A DNA stretch of 19,581 nt from Candidatus Argoarchaeum ethanivorans (GTDB lineage: Archaea > Halobacteriota > Methanosarcinia > Methanosarcinales > EX4572-44). The position numbers were made by a program, and so were the translations under genes. This document shows positions 7,059 to 14,367 of this stretch, one piece after another; the stretch's first letter is position 1, and every line of letters starts with the position of its first letter. The notes beneath the pieces were generated by a model that searched no databases, was not told the DNA's origin, and saw nothing but the letters and a program-made list of their open reading frames with translations. Location: positions 1 through 19,581 of the forward strand of contig CAJHIR010000008.1 in the NCBI GenBank assembly GCA_905067535.1. The letters run 5' to 3'.

Positions 7059-7188
7059 GTTAAAATCGTAGAGATATGGCCAGTCACAGAGACGTGGACT
7101 CTTCGGCGTGGCAGCCGGGTGTATGCACGAGCGCTATCTAAAAATCCGAGTGTTTTATCACCACGGGGAAGTGCAGATAACTGGAAAG

Positions 7189-7290
7189 GCACCTCCTCTT
7201 TTTTCTTCTGTCCGGCTTCGCGGGCAAATTTCCTGTTTTGATCCATACCTTTCGGTGTCAAGGATGTTGACCACACAATATTCTGGCAGG
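7189..7290. repeat. Dispersed intergenic repeat, copy B
   Basis: This is the partner of 197-299, in the same orientation. Shared blocks are TCCTCTTTT, TTTGATCCAT, TGTTGACCACA and ATTCTGGCA. Together the two copies form direct repeats about 7 kb apart around the nitrogen block. Confidence 0.7.
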
Positions 7291-7292
7291 CA

Positions 7293-7323
7293 CCTTAAAT
7301 GTGCTCTCTCGTAAAATTTAAGG
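7293..7323. terminator. 8-bp inverted repeat before mptD
   Basis: CCTTAAAT (7293-7300) and ATTTAAGG (7316-7323) are perfect complements with a 15-nt loop. The element could act as an operator for mptD or as an AT-rich stem at the end of the glnA transcript. The AAATTTAA in its right arm (around 7315-7321) is also a candidate TATA box placing a start near 7345. A second candidate, ATATAAAA near 7343, lies too close to the mptD ATG. Confidence 0.3.
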
Positions 7324-7360
7324 AAGATGAATAATCAAGCGAATATAAAAATGCATTATT

Positions 7361-7720
7361 ATGAAACATAGAATTATATCGTCAGGTGAACAGGCAGTAT
7401 TTGAAGCAGGGATTAAGCTTGGAGCATTGTACCATCAATTCACAGGTGCCCCAATCAGTCCCGCAAGTGTTGATTCTATGGAAAAAGCCATAGAAGAAAG
7501 TATTGCTCTTCAACCTTATGTGATAAATATAACTGTGAAAATAGACCGCGACATCATAAACGCTTGTTTAAATGAATTTGGATACTGTGAAATCGAGGGA
7601 CGCATGCTGGATGTAACTCTTATAACGCGTGTTGGATGCAGCACAGCGACAGTGAGATTGTCTTATGACAGCAAACTTGAGTATCCTTTAATGAAGATAT
7701 TGCAAATAGAGGAAAACTGA
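7361..7720 (+). CDS. mptD: Dihydroneopterin aldolase, archaeal MptD type
   Basis: This 119-residue protein belongs to the archaeal MptD family (formerly DUF381). MptD cleaves 7,8-dihydro-D-neopterin to 6-hydroxymethyl-dihydropterin and glycolaldehyde in methanopterin synthesis and is unrelated to bacterial FolB. Family signatures are FEAGIKLGALYHQFTGAPIS near the N-terminus, KAIEESIALQPYV, and YGYCEIEGRMLDV-like text (GYCEIEGRMLDV). The C-terminus LEYPLMKI is also typical. The length matches the family, whose members are about 110-130 residues. It lies about 2 kb from mptA, which acts at the head of the same pathway. No strong ribosome binding site is visible, and the transcript may have a short leader. 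Confidence 0.88.
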   Translation: MKHRIISSGEQAVFEAGIKLGALYHQFTGAPISPASVDSMEKAIEESIALQPYVINITVKIDRDIINACLNEFGYCEIEGRMLDVTLITRVGCSTATVRLSYDSKLEYPLMKILQIEEN

Positions 7721-7725
7721 TACAG

Positions 7726-7768
7726 TTCAACATCGTGTGGAAATCCGCATAAAGCCACGAGATTTGAA
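7726..7768. terminator. Stem-loop between convergent mptD and queC
   Basis: TTCAACATCGTGTGG (7726-7740) and CCACGAGATTTGAA (7755-7768) pair imperfectly around a 14-nt loop. The pair sits in the 57-bp gap between two converging genes, so it may serve both transcripts. Confidence 0.4.
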
Positions 7769-7777
7769 TTGTTACTC

Positions 7778-8467
7778 TCAATCCTGCAGAGTTGTAAACG
7801 GATCGGGAAAACCAGCCTCATCAAAGGCACGCTTGCGACGCATACAGGATTCACACACCCCACAGGGCAGAGCTTTTTCATTGTAGCATGACCATGACCA
7901 CTGGAAAGGTGCATCGATACTCATGCCGAGCTTCACGATCCCGACTTTACTTAATGATTGCAGTGGTGCGTACACGACAGGATGGTTCAATGTGCCGTAT
8001 TCAAGTACCTTATTAAACAGCTCAACAAATCTTGTTGAATTATCAGGAAATGTGAAAGCCTCCTCGCAATCAAAACCAGTGACTATTGTTCCATAGCCAT
8101 AGTTTTCTGCAAAGGACGCAGCAATAGATAAAAATACCATATTTCGGGCAGGCACCCACACCGCTTCGGCTGTTTTAAAAATAATAGAACTACTATCAAG
8201 TTCATCTGCACTGTTAATTGTTGGAACATCCATGTTAGTAGCAGTAAGCGCACTGTCAAACTCTGAGAGCCATGGCAGTTTAATGACCTGTTGAGAAACA
8301 CCATAATGTGCTGCTATTTTTGCCGAATATTTAAGTTCATGCCTGCAAGCCCTTTGCCCATAATCGAAAGTAAGACACAAAAGCTCATCAAACTCATCAA
8401 AAGCTTTTTTAAAAGCAACCACTGAGTCCATTCCGGAGGATAATAATACCACTGCGTTGTTTGTCAT
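7778..8467 (-). CDS. queC: 7-cyano-7-deazaguanine (preQ0) synthase
   Basis: QueC converts 7-carboxy-7-deazaguanine to preQ0 with ATP and ammonia. In archaea preQ0 feeds archaeosine in tRNA. The protein has the PP-loop near its start, read here as SSGMDS where SGGxDS is more usual. It has the FDYGQR segment, VPARNMVFLSIAA, and a C-terminal zinc site with four cysteines (CYNEKALPCGVCESC). I take the ATG at 8467 (MTNNAVVLL, 229 residues). The longer frame to 8527 adds residues without family similarity and crosses the TATA element at 8491-8504. The transcript would begin almost at the ATG, so it is probably leaderless. The gene is divergent from moaC and convergent with mptD. Confidence 0.92.
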   Translation of the reverse strand: MTNNAVVLLSSGMDSVVAFKKAFDEFDELLCLTFDYGQRACRHELKYSAKIAAHYGVSQQVIKLPWLSEFDSALTATNMDVPTINSADELDSSSIIFKTAEAVWVPARNMVFLSIAASFAENYGYGTIVTGFDCEEAFTFPDNSTRFVELFNKVLEYGTLNHPVVYAPLQSLSKVGIVKLGMSIDAPFQWSWSCYNEKALPCGVCESCMRRKRAFDEAGFPDPFTTLQD

Positions 8468-8490
8468 AATACTAATAAATGTGTCATAGA

Positions 8491-8504
8491 AAAGTTTATA
8501 CTTT
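8491..8504. promoter_or_regulatory. Palindromic TATA element shared by queC and moaC
   Basis: AAAGTTTATACTTT is nearly its own reverse complement (AAAGTATAAACTTT) and contains TATA-like text on both strands. Read leftwards it places a start near 8471 beside the queC ATG (8467). Read rightwards it places one near 8525, ahead of the moaC GAGG ribosome binding site (8533-8536). One element may therefore serve both divergent genes. Confidence 0.5.
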
Positions 8505-8542
8505 ACGATGCATCTATCAATAAACAAAATTTGAGGTTATGT

Positions 8543-9019
8543 ATGGACATGTTTTCTCATATCAAAGACGACCACGCACAGATGGTTGATATAAGTGGAA
8601 AGAACGACTCAATAAGAATTGCTTCTGCAAGAGGGGATATTAAACTTCGCCCAATGACAATTGATGCAATAAGAAACCAGCAGGTAACAAAAGGGAATGT
8701 GCTTGCAACAGCACGAATTGCAGCCATTTTAGCAGTAAAAAAAACACCGGAACTAATACCCATGTGTCATCAAGTTTCCATCGACGCCATTGATATAAGT
8801 TTTGATGTGTCAAGCACAACCATAACTGTTGAGGTGACTGTAAAATCAGATGGTAAAACAGGTGTTGAAATGGATGCTTTGACAGGTGTTTCTGCTGCTC
8901 TCTTAACGATCTGGGATATGGTAAAATCAGCAGAGAAAGACGAAACCGGCAACTATCCACTAACAATGATTCAAGAGATTAAAGTGATAAGTAAAACAAA
9001 AGAAGAAAAATCAGTTTAG
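8543..9019 (+). CDS. moaC: Cyclic pyranopterin monophosphate synthase
   Basis: MoaC rearranges the MoaA product 3',8-cyclo-7,8-dihydro-GTP into cyclic pyranopterin monophosphate, the first stable intermediate of molybdenum/tungsten cofactor. Family motifs are clear: VDISGK, KGNVLATARIAAI, KKTPELIPMCHQV, GKTGVEMDALTGVSAALLTI and DMVKSAEKD. The frame can be extended to a TTG at 8531. The ATG at 8543 is preferred because GAGG lies 6 nt upstream of it, giving 158 residues, the usual family size. It implies a molybdo- or tungsto-enzyme in the host, such as formylmethanofuran or formate dehydrogenase. It converges with mptA, leaving only 12 bp between stops. Confidence 0.95.
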   Translation: MDMFSHIKDDHAQMVDISGKNDSIRIASARGDIKLRPMTIDAIRNQQVTKGNVLATARIAAILAVKKTPELIPMCHQVSIDAIDISFDVSSTTITVEVTVKSDGKTGVEMDALTGVSAALLTIWDMVKSAEKDETGNYPLTMIQEIKVISKTKEEKSV

Positions 9020-9031
9020 GCAGTTATAGTT

Positions 9032-9967
9032 TCAGCCCTCATTCCAAAGCTCGTCTCGCAGTTCCTTTATGGTAGCCGTTCGCTCTGCAAAAGCATTGTG
9101 TCTATGAATGCTTTCTTCGTTGATCTGTTTGATCGTTACAATGGTATCGTCTGGCAGTTGTTTGAATTCTTTCACTATTTTTTGAGCCATGGTACGCACA
9201 CAATCTTCTACGAATTTTGGATTGCGGTGCGCCTGTTCAACAAGGGCAGCTTCATCCCTCCTTTTCAAGAATTCATATACTGTTGCGCTCATCGAATCTT
9301 CTATGATGTGTATGATCTTGTCAAGTGGCACATTAACCCCATCGTGCACTTCTATTGTTATTGTGCCGCGACCGCGCTGGTTGTGTGTTGCCATTGGAAT
9401 CTTTTCCAAGATTTCTTTTATTATTTCTTTTGAGATTCCAAGTTTTTTCAGTTCATTGATTGCTTTATCCCGCATAATCTCCTGGGCACATGGACATGCG
9501 GTGATGCCAAGAACTTCTGCTCCAATCAGTTTTCGAACAATCGTTTTTTCGCCCCTGATTGCTGTTGCTTCTGCAATCATGTCAACAATCTCCTGACATG
9601 TCACATGGTCATGGGGAGTTTTTCTTTTTATCGCATACTCACTTTTCATCCGGACTTCTGCCCGATTCGCATATTCGTGTTGATCCAGTAATTTTCTTGC
9701 TACTGCTCCACAAAGTTCTTCCACTTCATACACCGGGCTTTCAACAGCTTCTTCTATTACACCATCAACTGCCTCGAAGTTTCGTGAAAGATTCGCACCC
9801 TTTCGATCCAGTGGTAAATCAACAAAAATATCAAAGGTAGAAATGAGTATAATTGGGCGACTGTTCTTTCGAGTTATCTCTACGAGTTTTTTAACATTTG
9901 TGACACCCACTCGTGTTAGATTTACAGGAATATCCGGTTTATTGGCTTGTACATCTGGTAAAGACAC
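9032..9967 (-). CDS. mptA: GTP cyclohydrolase MptA (Fe(II)-dependent, methanopterin pathway)
   Basis: MptA opens GTP to 7,8-dihydro-D-neopterin 2',3'-cyclic phosphate, the first step of tetrahydromethanopterin synthesis. It belongs to the FolE2/GCYH-IB superfamily. Motifs from N to C are [81 protein letters not shown] and [12 protein letters not shown]. The longest frame begins at a TTG (9976) lying directly against GAAGGAG. The GTG at 9967 is 9 nt from GGAG and is preferred, giving 311 residues. The start region, with ribosome binding site and start codon, is duplicated 73 bp upstream, and the extra copy opens a 33-codon ORF overlapping this start. Confidence 0.94.
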   Translation of the reverse strand: MSLPDVQANKPDIPVNLTRVGVTNVKKLVEITRKNSRPIILISTFDIFVDLPLDRKGANLSRNFEAVDGVIEEAVESPVYEVEELCGAVARKLLDQHEYANRAEVRMKSEYAIKRKTPHDHVTCQEIVDMIAEATAIRGEKTIVRKLIGAEVLGITACPCAQEIMRDKAINELKKLGISKEIIKEILEKIPMATHNQRGRGTITIEVHDGVNVPLDKIIHIIEDSMSATVYEFLKRRDEAALVEQAHRNPKFVEDCVRTMAQKIVKEFKQLPDDTIVTIKQINEESIHRHNAFAERTATIKELRDELWNEG

Positions 9968-10040
9968 AACAGGCAACTCCTTCTAAACATACTTCTTTTA
10001 CAGTACTGAACACTCCGTGTGTAGAAATCAATAGTAGCAT
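9939..10040 (-). CDS. Possible 33-codon leader ORF overlapping mptA
   Basis: An ATG at 10040, with GGAGGA about 10 nt upstream, opens a 33-codon frame ending in TAA at 9939. It overlaps the mptA start by about 29 nt in another frame. The peptide begins [11 protein letters not shown] and is cysteine-rich towards its end ([10 protein letters not shown]). Its own start signals are the upstream copy of the duplicated mptA start region. Whether it is translated is unknown. If it is, it would couple or limit mptA translation. Confidence 0.35.
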   Translation of the reverse strand: MLLLISTHGVFSTVKEVCLEGVACCVFTRCTSQ

Positions 10041-10074
10041 AACAGGTAACTCCTCCAAGTTTCACTTCTTTTAC
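9965..10074. repeat. Duplicated mptA start region
   Basis: Segments 9965-10001 and 10038-10074 match at 28 of 37 positions with no gaps, offset by 73 bp. On the minus strand each contains GTAAAAGAAGT, a GGAG-type ribosome binding site and a start codon (GTG in the gene-proximal copy, ATG in the distal copy). The sequence between the copies contains the small hairpin ACACTCCGTGT. Confidence 0.65.
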
Positions 10075-10159
10075 CATCTATGATAACTGTTTCGGTTCTA
10101 AATCTAAAATTTTTACGATTATGATGCAGTCAATAAATATATATTGCAGGGAGCATAAG

Positions 10160-10897
10160 TTGAGACCCATGCAACAGATAGATTTGCCAGGATTTAATTC
10201 CAAAAGTGCAATAGATGCCGGACTTGAGTACATAAAAAATCTTTCTCCTGATAATGTTAAAAGTGTATCTCGTATCATCCAGGCACTTTCTCTTGGAAAC
10301 ACAGACCCTTCCCTGCCATCTGCTTACGTGGGCTGGCTGATTAAAGAAAAAAAAGATGACCACTGGGAAACAGATAGTGTTCTGCTGGATACGGCACGCG
10401 CTGTTTCGGCTCTCGCATCGTATGGGATTATCTTCCCTGATGTGAGCAGGTGGCTACTAAAGCAGCAGCTGGATGATGGTTCATGGAATAACAATCTTAC
10501 AGAGACTGCTTATGTGTTAATTGCACTTGGAGATATAAAGGAAAAAAACACCAGTGGATGCAGATGGCTGACCGAAAATCCGGAGCTTACATCCACCGGC
10601 ACGACTGCTCTTGCCATTACCGCACTGTGCAAACACGGTTTTGATGAAGGGGATTTTATTGATCGAAACGTGGTACTGCTCAGAGAGAGGCAACTTGCTG
10701 ATTGTAGCTGGAAGAGCCTTGCTATATCCAACATGGTTGTTCAGGCGCTATTTGCTGCTGGTGAAGAAAAGGCAGCCCTCGGTACAGTTCCCTGGATATT
10801 ATCCCAGCAGCGAGAGGACGGCAGCTGGAAGAATAAAAGCGATAATACTGCTCTAACGCTCATCACTCTAAAGATGATTACAGCATGGAAAAAGTAA
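10160..10897 (+). CDS. Terpene cyclase/prenyltransferase-fold repeat protein
   Basis: This protein of about 245 residues looks like a small alpha6-alpha6 barrel of the squalene cyclase/prenyltransferase superfamily. Two clean QW-type repeats are present, QQLDDGSW (102-109) and QQREDGSW (216-223). A third is degenerate, ERQLADCSW (about 176-184), and helices such as DTARAVSALASYGI lie between them. The DXDD acid motif of squalene-hopene cyclases is missing, the length is less than half of theirs, and there is no signal peptide. Cyclase activity is therefore doubtful; it may bind an isoprenoid or act as a scaffold. GGGAG lies 6 nt before a TTG at 10160. ATGs at 10121 and 10169 are alternatives, with TATA-like text at 10132-10145. 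It is followed after about 60 nt by the Tes-like gene, so both may act on isoprenoid lipids (inference). Confidence 0.72.
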   Translation: MRPMQQIDLPGFNSKSAIDAGLEYIKNLSPDNVKSVSRIIQALSLGNTDPSLPSAYVGWLIKEKKDDHWETDSVLLDTARAVSALASYGIIFPDVSRWLLKQQLDDGSWNNNLTETAYVLIALGDIKEKNTSGCRWLTENPELTSTGTTALAITALCKHGFDEGDFIDRNVVLLRERQLADCSWKSLAISNMVVQALFAAGEEKAALGTVPWILSQQREDGSWKNKSDNTALTLITLKMITAWKK

Positions 10898-10959
10898 TAA
10901 TACATGTGGTTATAGTGAAGCTGTGGAAGGCATTGTTCCTCGATAAATAAGTGATATTT

Positions 10960-12462
10960 ATGAAAAAAGTGACGAAATCTTTATGTCCTGAATGCCACAA
11001 AGTTATAAAAGCGGAAATTTTTGAAGATTCTGAAGGGAAAATAAGAATTAGAAAAACCTGTGATATTCATGGAGTATTCGAAGACATCTACTGGTCTGAT
11101 GCCGAGTTATACAAAAAATTTGAAAAGTACTGGTACGATGGCAGTGGGATCAGTGAGCCAAACACATCACTAAATAACAACTGCCCATATAATTGCGGTA
11201 TATGTAAAGATCATAAAACAACAACAATTCTTGCTAATATTGATGTGACCAACCGATGTAATCAGCACTGTCCTATATGTTTTGCAAACGCTGCAAGTGC
11301 TGGATACGTTTACGAGCCCACGATTGAGCAAATAAAAGATATGCTGATTGGTCTTCGAAACCAGAAGCCAGTTCCATGCCCAGCAGTTCAATTTGCAGGT
11401 GGGGAGCCGACAGTGCGAGAGAATATCGTTGAAATCGTCCAGGCTGCAAGTGATATTGGTTTTTCACACATACAGATAGCAACCAATGGCATTAAACTTG
11501 CTAAAAGCGTGGAATTGTGTAAAAAACTTCGTGCTGCAGGTCTCAAAACAATATACCTTCAGTTTGATGGTCTGACTGAAAAACCTTATATAATAGCTCG
11601 CGGGCACAATGCACTCCCGCTAAAACTAAAGGCAATAGAGAACTGCAGAGCAGCCGGGCTTGCCAGCATCGCTCTTGTGCCTACCGTTGTAAAAGGCGTG
11701 AATGATGATCAGCTTGGGGATATCATACGATTTGCTGCAAAGAACAACGATGTAGTAAAAGGTATTAACTTCCAGCCAGTCTCCTTTGCCGGGCGTATCG
11801 ATAAAACCGAGCGTGAACGAATGCGAATTACCATACCTGATGTGCTGCACCTTATAGAAGAGCAAACAGGAGGCGAGATTGCAGCATCTGATTTTTATCC
11901 AGTGCCGTTCATTTTACCTATTTCCCATTTTGTCACATCTGAAAAGAATGAACCTTATGCCGAATTCTCAGTACATCCACACTGCGGCGCAGGTACCTAT
12001 GTATATATTGAAAATGGAAAAATGATACCAATTACTCGCTTCATTGATGTTGAGGGGTTGCTTGAATTCGTAAATGAACTTGCTGTTGGGATAGAACGCA
12101 AAAAATATACAAAATCTTTCGAGAAGCTAACTGCTATTGGAAAACTCATAAAAGGCATATCAAGGTTCGTTGATCCGGACCTTGCACCAAGTCAGGTCAA
12201 TGTGAGAAAGCTTTTCATTGACGTTCTTAAAGATGGAACCAATGAAGCTACAAAAGAATTCCATCGCAACACTCTCTTCCTTGGAATCATGCACTTCCAG
12301 GACATGTACAACATAGATCTTGAACGAATACAGCGATGTGGCATCCACTATGCGACACCAGATGGTCGAATAATACCATTCTGCACCTATAATACCCTGC
12401 ACCGTGAAGAGGTGGAAAGAAAATTTGCACAGCCACTAAAAATACCGGTAAAACATAAATAA
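10960..12462 (+). CDS. tes: Radical SAM enzyme, probable tetraether lipid synthase (Tes)
   Basis: This protein of 500 residues carries the radical SAM motif Cys100-x3-Cys104-x2-Cys107 and GGEPT (147-151). It has an N-terminal metal-binding module (Cys9, 12, 34) followed by Cys75, 79, 82. Towards the C-terminus are HPHCGAGTYV (Cys342) and IPFCTYNTLHREE. This layout of extra cysteine sites around the radical SAM core matches the Tes family (M. jannaschii MJ0619 type). Tes joins the phytanyl chain ends of two archaeol lipids into tetraethers. MJ0619 was earlier proposed to methylate a pterin in methanopterin synthesis, and mptA lies nearby, so a paralogue with another role remains possible. The ATG at 10960 is preferred; a GTG at 10951 would add three residues. 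There is no strong ribosome binding site. Confidence 0.78.
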   Translation: MKKVTKSLCPECHKVIKAEIFEDSEGKIRIRKTCDIHGVFEDIYWSDAELYKKFEKYWYDGSGISEPNTSLNNNCPYNCGICKDHKTTTILANIDVTNRCNQHCPICFANAASAGYVYEPTIEQIKDMLIGLRNQKPVPCPAVQFAGGEPTVRENIVEIVQAASDIGFSHIQIATNGIKLAKSVELCKKLRAAGLKTIYLQFDGLTEKPYIIARGHNALPLKLKAIENCRAAGLASIALVPTVVKGVNDDQLGDIIRFAAKNNDVVKGINFQPVSFAGRIDKTERERMRITIPDVLHLIEEQTGGEIAASDFYPVPFILPISHFVTSEKNEPYAEFSVHPHCGAGTYVYIENGKMIPITRFIDVEGLLEFVNELAVGIERKKYTKSFEKLTAIGKLIKGISRFVDPDLAPSQVNVRKLFIDVLKDGTNEATKEFHRNTLFLGIMHFQDMYNIDLERIQRCGIHYATPDGRIIPFCTYNTLHREEVERKFAQPLKIPVKHK

Positions 12463-12487
12463 AATCAATGAGTAGCGGCTTTTATTT
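12457..12487. terminator. AT-rich inverted repeat between convergent genes
   Basis: AAATAAAA (12457-12464) and TTTTATTT (12480-12487) are perfect complements around a 15-nt loop. The arms overlap the stop codons of both convergent genes. On either strand the stem ends in a T-rich run, which suits bidirectional archaeal termination. Confidence 0.5.
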
Positions 12488-13255
12488 TATTATTTGTATA
12501 ATATCTTCAGTGTTAATATCAAAGTAATCTCTTGCACTTGCCCTGTTAAGTGAGATTTCCAAGAAGCCGTGACTCCCGATCAACAGGAGCGGCTCGTTAG
12601 AGTTAACATTTGCATAGGTATGCACAAAGGGTAATGGTTGACCCTCCAAAAATAAAGTTTCGCCATAGTTTACAAATTTAAAAACTGTCTCTTCTGGTAT
12701 GTTTGTTATGAGATTACCAAAACTGTCTATAAATATTATTTCTCCTGCAAGGATGTTGTTCTTAATCGCCGGTGCTTTTGTTGGAAGTTCGATGAAGTCT
12801 GTGACGGGCTTACCCATTTCATGTATGTTTTCTCCGAGGGATAACTTCGCACCAACTGGTGCAAAGATATCTCTTCCATGAAAAGTAAGAGATGGTTTTT
12901 CAGTGGATTTGGAGAAGATTTCAAACACTTCAAAACTGCCAATAGTTTTTGCTGCTGGTATCAGTAGACCATTATCAGGACCTACCAGATACTGTGTTTT
13001 TTCACCGGTTGCTCGTATGGCAAGACTTCTTCGCTCTGACCCAACACCAGGATCTACCACTGCAATATGTACTGTATTATCTGGAAAAAATGGTGCTGTG
13101 AAGGATAAAGCTGCTGCACCCCATTTTATGTTCTGCGGTGGAATACCGTGAGTGATATCAACGATATTTGTTTGTGGTGCTATCGTGAGTATGACTGCTT
13201 TCATTGCTGCTGGATAAAAGTCTCTAAAATCAGTTAACAGGGTTATTATCGGCAT
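12482..13255 (-). CDS. S-adenosyl-L-methionine hydroxide adenosyltransferase (DUF62)
   Basis: This 257-residue protein is a member of the DUF62/SAM hydroxide adenosyltransferase family, related to bacterial fluorinases and chlorinases. Archaeal members hydrolyse SAM to adenosine and methionine; the physiological purpose is unclear. The conserved Asp-Arg-His set is present at Asp68 (VVDPGVG), Arg75 and His126 (HGRDIFAP). TDF (8-10), GPDNG (92-96) and IDSFGNLITN (176-185) are further family blocks. The length is typical. The ATG at 13255 has no obvious ribosome binding site. An AT-rich tract (13271-13280) close upstream suggests a leaderless transcript. It converges with the Tes-like gene, 19 bp apart, and shares no obvious pathway with it beyond use of SAM. 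Confidence 0.9.
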   Translation of the reverse strand: MPIITLLTDFRDFYPAAMKAVILTIAPQTNIVDITHGIPPQNIKWGAAALSFTAPFFPDNTVHIAVVDPGVGSERRSLAIRATGEKTQYLVGPDNGLLIPAAKTIGSFEVFEIFSKSTEKPSLTFHGRDIFAPVGAKLSLGENIHEMGKPVTDFIELPTKAPAIKNNILAGEIIFIDSFGNLITNIPEETVFKFVNYGETLFLEGQPLPFVHTYANVNSNEPLLLIGSHGFLEISLNRASARDYFDINTEDIIQIIK

Positions 13256-13620
13256 TGGGATATCTTAATTACTTTTTATTTTACTCGATACTGGTAAGTT
13301 AGCCTCAACCTGTCACACCCTATTGGAATTGGGTGCATCCTTGGTTAGGAAAACTAACGCCCTCGGCAGGGACATATTTCATATCTCATTGATGCCTATA
13401 AACTTATCCCCTCCCTGGGATTGTCACGTCCTCTGGTGTTGACACTGTTCTGAAGTTATTGTTGATTTGAGTCTTGTGGACGCCGCTCAGTGTTTGAATA
13501 TGAGTGAGATCCCAATGTTCCAGCCGCAACACCACGCAATGTGATCGCTTTTGATATCCGATAGGTTTATATAATGAAATGATAAAACAATGTATAACAT
13601 ATTTAGGAATTCATAATTTT
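13256..13620. other. Non-coding region with clustered hairpins
   Basis: No gene is supported in this stretch. Three short perfect stems follow one another in 56 bp: CACCC/GGGTG (13316-13335), GTTAG/CTAAC (13344-13358) and CCCT/AGGG (13360-13371). Further on, GTGTTGACAC is another small palindrome. Between about 13465 and 13555 the minus strand has a short open stretch, which might be a relic of a gene or insertion element. I recognise no RNA family. The scpA TATA box lies at its right end. Confidence 0.45.
13566..13574 (+). promoter_or_regulatory. TATA box of scpA
   Basis: TTTATATAA is a strong archaeal TATA match. Its expected start site is near 13596, beyond the first in-frame ATG (13579) and about 25 nt before the ATG at 13621, so it helps decide the scpA start. 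Confidence 0.65.
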
Positions 13621-14295
13621 ATGTTAGATGTGCAACAGGATCCCACTGAAATTCTTGTCAACATGGCAAAAAATGATGAAATAGATCCATGGCATATTGA
13701 TATCGTAGAAATTACTGATCGATTTTTAAAAAGAATTGAACAGCTTGAACTGCTGGATCTTAGGATATCCGGCAGAACACTTTTTTATGCTTCAGTGCTT
13801 TTGAAAATGAAATCAAACACCTTAATTGAGCCAGACCTGCCAGAAGATGAAGATGATGATTTTTTCGATGGAGCAGAGTTCGCTGATGCAGCAGACTTCC
13901 CAGTTCCAACACCTCCAATGCGCCATAAATCAGTAAGGCCTGCCACACTGGATGAACTGATAGCAGAACTTAAAAAAGCTGAGGTGGTGGAGAGACGCAG
14001 ACAGGGACGTGTACCTGACAAAAAAACAAATATAAAAAAAATAGATACCGATGAGGTAATCGGTATAGCTCATGAAGAAAGTATTGAAAAAAAAGTAGCC
14101 CAGATATACAAAAAACTGGACGAACTGTTCAAAACCGGGGGCAATGTCAACTTCAACGAGCTTTTATTACAAAGCGGTGATGATAAAATAATGACTTTTA
14201 TTGCATTGTTATTTCTTGCAGGAGAGAGAAAAATATGGCTTGAACAGCCAGAACTATTTGGAGAGCTTTGGATTTATAAGTGTGCAAAGGTGTAA
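13621..14295 (+). CDS. scpA: Segregation and condensation protein A
   Basis: ScpA is the kleisin that bridges the heads of the SMC dimer in the chromosome-organising condensin. The N-terminal part (PTEILVNMAKNDEIDPWHID, then IVEITDRFLKRIEQL) is the typical SMC-neck binding helix region. An acidic linker follows around residues 75-95 (EDEDDDFFDGAEF). The C-terminal winged-helix ends in IALLFLAGERKIWLEQPELFGELWI, the usual ScpA ending. The start at 13621 (224 residues) is chosen because the TATA box at 13566-13574 predicts transcription from about 13596, after the longer ATG at 13579. A weak AGGA lies upstream. It is followed by scpB. No smc gene is in the window. Confidence 0.9.
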   Translation: MLDVQQDPTEILVNMAKNDEIDPWHIDIVEITDRFLKRIEQLELLDLRISGRTLFYASVLLKMKSNTLIEPDLPEDEDDDFFDGAEFADAADFPVPTPPMRHKSVRPATLDELIAELKKAEVVERRRQGRVPDKKTNIKKIDTDEVIGIAHEESIEKKVAQIYKKLDELFKTGGNVNFNELLLQSGDDKIMTFIALLFLAGERKIWLEQPELFGELWIYKCAKV

Positions 14296-14367
14296 AGAAC
14301 TGTAAACTACGTTTACAGAAAACAATCAGGTACAGGATATAGACAAATAGGTACAGGGTGTAACGAA

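Larger units (their letters stand above)
7059..7360. other. Non-coding region between glnA and mptD
   Basis: I find no gene here. The stretch carries dispersed repeat copy B (7189-7290), a perfect 8-bp inverted repeat (7293-7323) and the AT-rich mptD promoter region. A minus-strand frame at 7025-7276 overlaps the glnA end, matches nothing I know and is dismissed. Confidence 0.6.

Noticed and set aside
7025..7276. Minus-strand 83-codon frame overlapping the end of glnA
   Set aside because: It overlaps a certain gene, runs into a dispersed repeat and matches no family. The equivalent frame is not kept in repeat copy A.
8468..8527. Longer queC start at 8527
   Set aside because: It would read through the promoter element and adds residues unlike QueC, whose N-terminus is normally only a few residues before the PP-loop.
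9098..9840. Several plus-strand frames across mptA
   Set aside because: They are antisense shadows of a clear mptA gene with no start signals of their own.
10925..10939. Possible NrpR operator GGAA...TTCC before the Tes-like gene
   Set aside because: The half-sites are 7 nt apart, not 6, the gene has no known nitrogen role, and such a pair is expected by chance.
13579..13620. Longer scpA start at 13579 (MIKQCITYLG...)
   Set aside because: The TATA box at 13566-13574 places the transcript start downstream of this ATG, and the added residues do not resemble ScpA N-termini.
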